A DNA stretch of 64,000 nucleotides, from assembly GCA_965222485.1 (NCBI GenBank), contig CBDCUC010000040.1, forward strand, positions 248,001 through 312,000, in the 5' to 3' direction. Made by a program: the position numbers and the translations under genes. Below, piece after piece: positions 8,909 through 16,632 of this stretch (positions are counted from its first letter, which is position 1; each line of letters begins with the position of its first letter). Below the pieces are notes generated by a model that saw only the letters and a program-made list of their open reading frames with translations, was not told the origin of the DNA and did not search any database. This DNA is from CBDCUC01 sp965222485. GTDB lineage: Bacteria > Pseudomonadota > Alphaproteobacteria > Rhizobiales > Hyphomicrobiaceae.

Positions 8909-9127
8909 CATCCCGGCACGAATGCGCCCGCCAGCCCATCCGCTGGTGCAACACCGTTTGACCTGGGTTAGGCGTGCGTACAGACAGCGTTAGCCTTGGC
9001 GTCAAGTTGTGCCACCCACTAAACAACTCACTATGCTATGGATGATGTTGCCGCGACGGTCGCCAATTTACCGCATTGCGACCAGTGCGAACGAACAGTC
9101 CCATAGCGAGGCGAGGACAAAGGTCAT

Positions 9128-10663
9128 TTGCGATCCATCCTACTCATAATCGGCGGCGGGATCGCCGCATACAAGTGCCTGGACCTTGTCCGTCGACTGG
9201 GCGAACGAGGCTTTAAGGTGCGCACAGTCATGACCAAGGGCGCGCAACAGTTCATTACCCCGTTGTCGGTCTCGGCGCTGACAAACGAGCGCGTGTTCAC
9301 GGACCTGTTTGATCTGGATGACGAACGTGAGATCGGCCACATACGCCTAAGCCGTGATGCGGTTGTTGTGGCGCCAGCCACTGCAAACCTTCTGGCAAAA
9401 ATGGCCAACGGCCACGCCGATGACCTAGCAAGCGCTGTCCTGATGGCGTGCAATAAGCCTGTGCTCGCGGTGCCGGCCATGAACCCGCATATGTGGAGCC
9501 ACCCAGCAACCCGGCGCAATGTGGCTCAGTTGCGCGCTGATGGCATCCGGATACTGGAGCCTGCGACCGGTGAAATGGCAGAGCGCGGCGAAGCGGGCCA
9601 GGGGCGTTTGCGCGAAGTGCCGGACATCGTCGATGCTATTGAGCAGTTGTTGTCATCAAAAGGGAGTGCGGGGCGGCCCGCTTCGTCAACGCTCGGCAAA
9701 TCGCTTGTTGGCCGTCATGTTCTCGTCACCAGCGGCCCGACACATGAGCCGATTGATCCTGTCCGCTACATTGCCAATAGGTCCTCCGGCAAACAAGGTC
9801 ACGCCATTGCCGCCGCCGCCGCCGCCGCCGGCGCACGCGTCACACTCATTTCCGGACCCGTCTCGATTGCCGCTCCCGCCGGAGTAACGACCGTCCCGGT
9901 CGAAACCGCCGCTGAAATGCTAGGCGCGGTCGAGTCCGCGCTACCTGCCGATATCGCGATCTTTGCAGCAGCCGTTGCCGACTGGCGCGTCAAGGCGGCC
10001 TATGATGCGAAACTGAAGAAAACAAAATCCGACGCACCGACGCTGCGGCTGGTCGAGAATCCTGACATTCTGAAAACGATCGGGTCACGCAAAAAGGCGC
10101 GTCCGAACCTGGTCGTCGGCTTTGCGGCCGAAACGGATGCCGTCGTCAAACATGCGAAGGAAAAACTCAAGAAAAAGAAGGCGGACTTGATCATCGCCAA
10201 TGATGTATCGACCGGCACCGGTGTGATGGGAGGTGAGCGTAATACCGTTCACCTTATCGATAAGACCGGCGTCGAATCGTGGCCGAAATTGCCGAAGGAT
10301 GATGTTGCCCGCCGCCTCATTGCGCATCTGGCCGGCCGGTTGGCAAGCGGTCCAAAGTACGGGCGGACTGATGGCGGCGGCAAAGTCGGAAAAAAACCGA
10401 AAGAAGAGAAAAAAGGTTTTGCCAAAGAGCGAAGCAGCTCACATCACGGTGGGTGTGCGACGTCTCGATCACGCCTTGGACATGCCGCTGCCGGGCTATC
10501 AATCCAAAGGCGCTGCCGGGCTCGACCTTCATGCAGCATGTGCACACAACGCACCCATAACTTTGCCACCGAAAAAACGGTGCCTGGTTCCCACCGGCCT
10601 GGAGTTGGAGTTACCCATTGGTTTCGAGGCACAGGTTCGTCCCCGTTCGGGCCTAGCGCTTAA
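9128..10663 (+). CDS. coaBC: Phosphopantothenoylcysteine decarboxylase/synthase CoaBC, with anomalous 3' overlap into dut
   Basis: This bifunctional coenzyme A enzyme ligates cysteine to phosphopantothenate (CoaB) and decarboxylates the product (CoaC). The flavoprotein CoaC domain covers about 1-190, with IIGGGIAAYK (7-16), His71 and PAMN (116-119). The CoaB domain follows from about 197 (HVLVTSGPTHEPIDPVRYIANRSSGKQG, AAVADWRV). The start is TTG 9128, preceded by AGGACAAAGG. Family homology ends near residue 410. The frame has no stop there and continues about 97 codons through the start of dut to 10663; that tail is low-quality sequence made of dut DNA in another frame. A one-base shift would place a TGA at 10369-10371 overlapping the dut ATG. 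A run of (GCC) codons near 9808 encodes an alanine tract. Confidence 0.9.
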   Translation: MRSILLIIGGGIAAYKCLDLVRRLGERGFKVRTVMTKGAQQFITPLSVSALTNERVFTDLFDLDDEREIGHIRLSRDAVVVAPATANLLAKMANGHADDLASAVLMACNKPVLAVPAMNPHMWSHPATRRNVAQLRADGIRILEPATGEMAERGEAGQGRLREVPDIVDAIEQLLSSKGSAGRPASSTLGKSLVGRHVLVTSGPTHEPIDPVRYIANRSSGKQGHAIAAAAAAAGARVTLISGPVSIAAPAGVTTVPVETAAEMLGAVESALPADIAIFAAAVADWRVKAAYDAKLKKTKSDAPTLRLVENPDILKTIGSRKKARPNLVVGFAAETDAVVKHAKEKLKKKKADLIIANDVSTGTGVMGGERNTVHLIDKTGVESWPKLPKDDVARRLIAHLAGRLASGPKYGRTDGGGKVGKKPKEEKKGFAKERSSSHHGGCATSRSRLGHAAAGLSIQRRCRARPSCSMCTQRTHNFATEKTVPGSHRPGVGVTHWFRGTGSSPFGPSA

Positions 10664-10976
10664 GCACGGGATCACCGTGCTCAACAGTCCTGGTACAATC
10701 GATGCCGACTATCGCGGTGAGGTCGGCGTTATTCTGATCAATTTGGGTGATGAGACCTTCGAAATTCAGCGTGGCGACAGAATTGCCCAGATGATCGTCG
10801 CGCCTGTCAGTCGCGCCGAACTGGTGGAAAAGCTGGAGTTGACGCCAAGCGAGCGCGGCTCGGGCGGCTTCGGCTCGACGGGCCAGACGCAGTCTTCCGA
10901 AAACAGTGCGCAATCTTCACGCAAGAAGAAGAAAAAGAAGCCGAAGGCGAAGCGCAAGAGTTCGAAGAAGGGCTGA
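10371..10976 (+). CDS. dut: Deoxyuridine 5'-triphosphate nucleotidohydrolase (dUTPase) with basic tails
   Basis: It hydrolyses dUTP to dUMP and pyrophosphate, keeping uracil out of DNA and feeding thymidylate synthesis. All five trimeric-dUTPase motifs are present: GAAGLDLHA (47-55), PRSGL (91-95), GTIDADYRGE (108-117, with catalytic Asp111), RGDRIAQ (134-140) and RGSGGFGSTG (162-171). Two features are unusual. The first 20 residues are lysine/arginine-rich, and a roughly 30-residue tail after motif V is serine- and lysine-rich with a run of six lysines. The product (201 residues) is therefore about 45-50 residues longer than usual. ATG 10371 sits inside the extended coaBC frame; an earlier ATG at 10233 only reads coaBC sequence and is rejected. 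Confidence 0.93.
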   Translation: MAAAKSEKNRKKRKKVLPKSEAAHITVGVRRLDHALDMPLPGYQSKGAAGLDLHAACAHNAPITLPPKKRCLVPTGLELELPIGFEAQVRPRSGLALKHGITVLNSPGTIDADYRGEVGVILINLGDETFEIQRGDRIAQMIVAPVSRAELVEKLELTPSERGSGGFGSTGQTQSSENSAQSSRKKKKKKPKAKRKSSKKG

Positions 10977-10999
10977 CACACCGGATCGCGACGCCAAAT

Positions 11000-13270
11000 C
11001 TAACGGCTGGCATCGTAGGCTGCGAGCGCCGCGAGGTTTAGAATATCGCTGTCCTTGGCTCCGAGCGTGCTGATCTGCACCGGATAAGAAAGTCCGACCA
11101 GAATTGGGCCAATAATGGTGGCGCCTCCCAATTCCTTCAAGAGCTTTGTCGAGATCGATGCGGCGTGGAAGGCGGGCATGATCAGGACGTTCGCGGTGTC
11201 CGACAAGCGGCAGAACGGGTAAAGCGACATCAGGTCTTTGTTGAGAGCGACATCTGCGGCCATATCCCCGTCGAACTCGAAATCACAACCTCGGTTTTCC
11301 AGGATCTCGACCGCTTCACGAATTTCATCGGAACGCTCACCGCGTGGCTGCCCGAATGTCGAGTAAGCCAAGAGCGCCACACGCGGCTCGATGCCAAAGT
11401 TACGCGCCGCCCGCGCGGCTTCCTGAGCGATATTCGCAAGCTCCTCCGCCGTGGGCATGTTGTGCACGCTGGTATCCGCAATCAAAACCGCGCGCCCGCG
11501 AATGAGCGCAAGGCTGACACCGATCACGTTACGGCCAGGCGCTTCATCAAGAACGCGGTGGACATCTCTGTAAACACTCGTCCAATTGCGCGTAACACCG
11601 GAGACCATCGCATCCGCATAGCCGTGCACCACCATGAGTGCGGCAAAGACATTGCGCTCATTGGTGACCAATCGCTGACAATCCCGGCGCAGATAGCCGC
11701 GCCGTTGCAGTCGCGAATAGAGGTATTCGGTGAACTCCTCGGTGTAGGGAGAGTTACGCGTATCGTGCAAAATGTAATCGTCGCGCAACTCGATACCGAG
11801 TTCTTCGAAACGTTCTTTCACCGTATCCGCCGCGCCAACCAGCTGCGGGTCACCGAATCCCTGTTGCCAGTAATTATTCGCTGCTCGGATAACGGCATCA
11901 TCTTCACCTTCCGCAAAGATCAGACGCTTGGGATTATTGCGCACTTTTTCAAACGTCGTTTGCAGCCAACCTGCGACGGGATCGAGACGGCCGGTCAGTC
12001 GCGCAATATAGGCTTCCATATCGACGATGGGTTTGTGCGCGACGCCTGAGTCCATGGCAGCCTTTGCGACGGCCGGCGGTATGCACGAAATCAGGCGTGG
12101 GTCGAAGGGTGCGGGAATGATGTATTCGGGTCCGAACGTGGGACGGCGACCGTGAAATGCACTCGCAACTTGATCGGGAACCTCCGCCCGCGCAAGCTCG
12201 GCGAGCGCCTCAGCCGCCGCAATTTTCATCGCGTCATTGATAGTTGAGGCTCTGACATCCAGCGCGCCGCGGAAAAGGAATGGGAAGCAAAGGACATTGT
12301 TGACTTGGTTGGGGTAGTCCGACCTGCCCGTCGCAATAACCGCGTCTTCGCGCACAGCCCGAACGTCTTCGGGAGCAATTTCGGGTTCCGGGTTGGCCAT
12401 TGCAAATATAATCGGACGATCGGCCATGCTGGCCACCATCTCCTTGGAGACGATGCCGGCGGCGGAAAGACCAAGGAAGATGTCAGCTCCCTCAATTGCA
12501 TCCGCGAGCGAGCGTGCATCCGTATCCTGTGCAAATGGCTCCTTGTAGCGGTCCATCCCCTCGTTGCGACCAGTGTGGACGACGCCACTGCGATCGCAAA
12601 TGGTCACGTTCTCGCGTTTGACGCCGACTTGCATGAGAAGGTTGAGACAGGCGATCGCAGCAGCACCTGCGCCCGAGCACACGAGTTTGACGTTTTCAGC
12701 TTTCTTTTTGACGACCCGTAGCGCGTTGAGCACGCCAGCGACTGTGACAATTGCCGTACCATGCTGGTCATCGTGAAAAACAGGTATGTCGAGGAGTTCT
12801 TTCAGCCTGTCTTCGATGACGAAGCAGTCGGGAGCTTTGATGTCCTCCAGGTTGATGCCGCCGAATGTCGGCCCCAGATAGCGCACGCAGTCGACAAACG
12901 CGTCGCTATCTTCGGTATCCACCAGAACATCTATACCGTCGATGTCCGCAAATCTTTTAAACAGCGCCGCCTTTCCCTCCATCACGGGCTTTGCCGGCAA
13001 CGCTCCTAGATTTCCCATTCCGAGAATGGCTGTGCCGTTCGAAACGATGGCGACGAGGTTACCTTTGTTGGTGTAGTCGTAGGCCGCGCTCAAATCCTCC
13101 GAGATTGCAGCAACCGGAATTGCCACGCCCGGAGAATATGCAAGCGATAAGTCGCGCTGCGTCGCCAGTGGTTTCGTTGGCGTAATTTCCAGTTTGCCTG
13201 GCTTGCCTTGCGCGTGAAATTGCAGTGCGTCCTGCGGACTGAATTGGGCTTCTTCAAACTTCTTCGCCAT
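11000..13270 (-). CDS. maeB: NADP-dependent malic enzyme with C-terminal phosphotransacetylase-like domain
   Basis: It decarboxylates malate to pyruvate with NADP+, supplying NADPH and C3 units. The 756 residues comprise the malic enzyme N-domain (YSPGVA near 45, with IVSNGTAILGMGNLG), the NAD(P)-binding domain to about 400, and a phosphate acetyl/butyryltransferase-like domain from about 430 to the end. This long MaeB architecture is standard in proteobacteria. The extra domain is thought to be regulatory (acetyl-CoA sensing) rather than catalytic. The gene is divergent from mutS, with about 290 bases between the starts; that gap shows no other gene. Confidence 0.95.
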   Translation of the reverse strand: MAKKFEEAQFSPQDALQFHAQGKPGKLEITPTKPLATQRDLSLAYSPGVAIPVAAISEDLSAAYDYTNKGNLVAIVSNGTAILGMGNLGALPAKPVMEGKAALFKRFADIDGIDVLVDTEDSDAFVDCVRYLGPTFGGINLEDIKAPDCFVIEDRLKELLDIPVFHDDQHGTAIVTVAGVLNALRVVKKKAENVKLVCSGAGAAAIACLNLLMQVGVKRENVTICDRSGVVHTGRNEGMDRYKEPFAQDTDARSLADAIEGADIFLGLSAAGIVSKEMVASMADRPIIFAMANPEPEIAPEDVRAVREDAVIATGRSDYPNQVNNVLCFPFLFRGALDVRASTINDAMKIAAAEALAELARAEVPDQVASAFHGRRPTFGPEYIIPAPFDPRLISCIPPAVAKAAMDSGVAHKPIVDMEAYIARLTGRLDPVAGWLQTTFEKVRNNPKRLIFAEGEDDAVIRAANNYWQQGFGDPQLVGAADTVKERFEELGIELRDDYILHDTRNSPYTEEFTEYLYSRLQRRGYLRRDCQRLVTNERNVFAALMVVHGYADAMVSGVTRNWTSVYRDVHRVLDEAPGRNVIGVSLALIRGRAVLIADTSVHNMPTAEELANIAQEAARAARNFGIEPRVALLAYSTFGQPRGERSDEIREAVEILENRGCDFEFDGDMAADVALNKDLMSLYPFCRLSDTANVLIMPAFHAASISTKLLKELGGATIIGPILVGLSYPVQISTLGAKDSDILNLAALAAYDASR

Positions 13271-13560
13271 TTAGGTCTAACGAGTCCTGAAAAGAGGGAA
13301 GGGGCGGCCGGTGCGGTCCCCGGCGCGAGGTGGGGTAGAACCTGCGCCGTGCGGCCAGGAAATGCACCATATTCCCTGATGGTGGGCGGCACAATAAACA
13401 GCATGGCCGGACTGTGCGGCATGCCCCGGCATTATAGGTCGTTGTCAGCAGGAATTTCGTTAACGGCTGGCAATTGCGTCGCTTTGTTGTGCACGATGAT
13501 GCAGGAGTCGCATCTCTCAGGCATTCCATCGCGCTCGACAACGCGCTATGCCTGCCCGCA

Positions 13561-16548
13561 ATGTCCAACCGGCAAAGTGAACAACAGCTGCCAATGCCAC
13601 CAAAGTCGAACAAATCAAGCGCCGAATCTGGCCAGAACGAGCGTGCTGAGCTTGCGGCAGATGCGCCGACTTTGACATCGGCTGCTGGTGATCCCTCGAA
13701 GAATTCGTCGCCGGCCAACAAGCCCGCCGGCAATGGGTCACCAAGAGCCAAATCCAAACAGCGCAATAAATCCGGCAAACCGGTCGTACAACAAGCAACG
13801 CCCTCGATGGCGCAGTACCTGGAAATCAAGACTGCCAACCCTGATAGCTTGTTGTGGTACCGCATGGGCGATTTCTATGAGCTCTTTTTCGAAGACGCGA
13901 TTGTTGCCGCCGAAGCATTATCGATCACCCTGACAAAGCGCGGCAAGCACCTTGGCGAAGACATTCCCATGTGCGGTGTGCCGGTCGTTCGTGCGGACGA
14001 ATATCTGCAGCGCCTGATACGCCAGGGCTACCGTGTCGCTGTATGCGAACAGTTGGAGGACCCCGCAGAAGCGCGTAAGCGCGGCGCCAAGGCCGTTGTG
14101 CGTCGCGATGTTGTCCGGCTGGTCACACCCGGCACCTTGATGGAGGATGAACTCCTTGATGCGCGCGCACGAAACTACCTCACGGCAATGTTCATGGTTG
14201 CCGCGAGCAAGAAGACTGATACAAACGCCAACCATCCCATCACGACCGCGACATTCGCGTTAGCCTCGCTCGACATCTCAACCGGTGAATTTGAGGTGGG
14301 GCGGGTCACCTACGACGATTTGCCAGGCGAACTGATGCGGCTGAGCCCGAAGGAAGTTCTCCTGTCCGAGGCGGCCGCAGGCGACGCAGACCTTGAGCGG
14401 CTTGTCACACTGGCTGGGGCATCACTTACCCCCACCGCCAGTGCATTTTTCGACAGTTCCGCCGGCGCGCGTGACCTCAAAGAGCATTTGAAGGTCAGCG
14501 AGCTGGGTGGCTTTGGCGATTATTCGCGCGCCGAATTAAGCGCCATTGGCGCAATTCTGAAATACGTCGATCTCACGCAAATTGGCCGCAAGCCTGTGAT
14601 CCGCGCGCCGCGCCAGACGAGTTCGGAAGATATTCTCGTCATTGATGCCGCCAGCCGCGCAAGCCTGGAACTGATCCGTTCCACCTCCGGCGACAAGTCG
14701 GGCAGCTTGCTTTCGGCAATTGATCGTACCGTCACCGGGCCAGGTGCGCGCGAGTTGGCAGCTCGGCTTTCCACACCGCTTCGCGATCCTCATAAAATTA
14801 AAGCGCGGCACGACTCACTTCAGTTTTTTCTGGATCGTTCGAACTTGCGTGAGCTCGTCCGTGCCAGGTTGAAAGCTGCTCCGGATATCGCCCGTGCCGT
14901 CTCACGGCTGAGCTTTGGCCGTGGGTCGCCGCGCGACCTTGCCGCAGTTCGCGACGGCCTGTTAGTTGCGTCCAAGTGCTCTGAATTCTTGAACGAGGGA
15001 GCCGGCGCTATAGGTCTGCCAGCCGACCTGGAGGATATGGCAAATTGCCTACACTCAGCACCAGGCGATCTCCAGTCCAGGCTCTCCGAAGCGCTCGTCG
15101 ATGACCCGCCGCCCTTAAAACGCGACGGCGGCTTTGTGCGCTCTGGCTTTGAGTCTGAACTTGATGAGGCACGCGCACTCAAAGACGAAAGCCGCAAGGT
15201 TATCGCAGCGCTCGAAGCGCAATACGTCGAGCTGACTGGCATCAAAACGCTTAAGATCCGCCACAACAATATCCTGGGCTATTTCGTTGAAGTGACGGCT
15301 GCAAATGCAGCACCAATGATGACAGAGCCTTCGATCGATACCTTCCGGCATCGCCAAACGATGGCCAATGCAGTTCGCTTTACCACTGTTGAGCTCAGCG
15401 AAACGGAGGGAAAAATCGCGTCCGCTGGCGCGCGCGCATTGAACTTGGAGCAGGAGATTTTCGCAAAGCTCGCTGCGGCGGTCGGCGAAAACGAAGCCGC
15501 ACTCATTTCCGTCTCCGCAGCGTTGGCAGATCTTGACGTGGCTGCAAGCTTGGCCGAATTGGCCGAGCAGGAAGCCTACGTCCGGCCCGAAATACAACAA
15601 TCACGGGCTTTCCTCATCGAGGGTGGCCGTCACCCTGTCGTTGAGCAGGCATTGCGGAAATCTGGACAAGGTCCGTTTATCGAAAACGACTGCACACTTG
15701 GCCGGCCCGTGGCGGTTGATGATGCACCCGCCTATGCACCGGGTTTCGATGAGGAGCGCGACGCAAGAATCTGGCTGGTGACGGGTCCCAACATGGCCGG
15801 CAAGTCGACCTTCCTGCGCCAGAACGCTTTGATTTGTCTACTGGCACAAATGGGATCGTACGTGCCCGCAAACCGAGCGGTGATCGGCCTTGTAGATCGG
15901 TTGTTCTCGCGCGTTGGCGCATCTGATGATCTAGCCCGCGGCCGCTCCACGTTCATGGTTGAGATGGTCGAAACGGCTGGCATCCTCAACCTGGCGACCG
16001 ACCGCTCTCTTGTCATTCTTGACGAGATAGGACGCGGAACAGCAACCTTTGACGGCTTATCAATCGCCTGGGCAACCGTTGAATATCTGCACGAGGTTTG
16101 CCGTTGCCGCGCGCTCTTTGCGACCCATTACCACGAGCTCACCGTTCTACCGGAACAACTTTCTCACGTTGCCAACGTCACCGTTGCCGTCAAGGAATGG
16201 CACGATGAGATCGTATTCTTGCACAAGGTGAAACATGGCGCGGCCGACCGTTCTTATGGCATTCAGGTAGCCAAGTTGGCCGGTCTACCCGCACATGTCG
16301 TCGACCGTGCCGACCAGGTTCTAAAACTACTTGAACAGACCGACCAGCGTGCAGGCAGTGCCGCAAATGCACTCGACGATCTACCCTTGTTCGCAAACTC
16401 TCGGCCGGCAGACCCCGTCGCCGCCCAACCATCGGCATCGGCCGCTGATCGCCTGCTGTCTGAAACCAATCCTGACGAGTTAAGCCCGCGTGAAGCTTTG
16501 GAACTGTTGTATCGCCTGAAGGATGCCAACCGCGAGGCCGGGAAATAG
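13561..16548 (+). CDS. mutS: DNA mismatch repair protein MutS
   Basis: MutS recognises mismatches and starts methyl-directed or nick-directed repair. The mismatch-reading Phe-X-Glu motif is at Phe105-Glu107 (GDFYELFF), the Walker A motif TGPNMAGKST is at about 742-751 and the Walker B DEIGRGTATFDG begins at about 821. From the ATG at 13561 the product is 995 residues, some 80-100 longer than typical. The excess is a low-complexity Ser/Ala/Lys-rich N-terminal tail of about 80 residues before PSMAQYLEIK. An upstream TTG at 13474 adds unlikely sequence; a later ATG at 13594 would shorten the tail. It is followed by glnD on the same strand after 84 bases, as in many Hyphomicrobiales. Confidence 0.96.
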   Translation: MSNRQSEQQLPMPPKSNKSSAESGQNERAELAADAPTLTSAAGDPSKNSSPANKPAGNGSPRAKSKQRNKSGKPVVQQATPSMAQYLEIKTANPDSLLWYRMGDFYELFFEDAIVAAEALSITLTKRGKHLGEDIPMCGVPVVRADEYLQRLIRQGYRVAVCEQLEDPAEARKRGAKAVVRRDVVRLVTPGTLMEDELLDARARNYLTAMFMVAASKKTDTNANHPITTATFALASLDISTGEFEVGRVTYDDLPGELMRLSPKEVLLSEAAAGDADLERLVTLAGASLTPTASAFFDSSAGARDLKEHLKVSELGGFGDYSRAELSAIGAILKYVDLTQIGRKPVIRAPRQTSSEDILVIDAASRASLELIRSTSGDKSGSLLSAIDRTVTGPGARELAARLSTPLRDPHKIKARHDSLQFFLDRSNLRELVRARLKAAPDIARAVSRLSFGRGSPRDLAAVRDGLLVASKCSEFLNEGAGAIGLPADLEDMANCLHSAPGDLQSRLSEALVDDPPPLKRDGGFVRSGFESELDEARALKDESRKVIAALEAQYVELTGIKTLKIRHNNILGYFVEVTAANAAPMMTEPSIDTFRHRQTMANAVRFTTVELSETEGKIASAGARALNLEQEIFAKLAAAVGENEAALISVSAALADLDVAASLAELAEQEAYVRPEIQQSRAFLIEGGRHPVVEQALRKSGQGPFIENDCTLGRPVAVDDAPAYAPGFDEERDARIWLVTGPNMAGKSTFLRQNALICLLAQMGSYVPANRAVIGLVDRLFSRVGASDDLARGRSTFMVEMVETAGILNLATDRSLVILDEIGRGTATFDGLSIAWATVEYLHEVCRCRALFATHYHELTVLPEQLSHVANVTVAVKEWHDEIVFLHKVKHGAADRSYGIQVAKLAGLPAHVVDRADQVLKLLEQTDQRAGSAANALDDLPLFANSRPADPVAAQPSASAADRLLSETNPDELSPREALELLYRLKDANREAGK

Positions 16549-16632
16549 GCCCCGCGGTCACACGAGACCGGCTGGCGGTAGGCAATCGCTCTTTGGTAGA
16601 CTGGCCCGACCGGGCGCCGTCTGAGCACGAAT

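Noticed and set aside
10233..10370. Upstream ATG of the dut frame
   Set aside because: This part only reads coaBC DNA in another frame, and no dUTPase homology begins before residue 20 of the shorter product.
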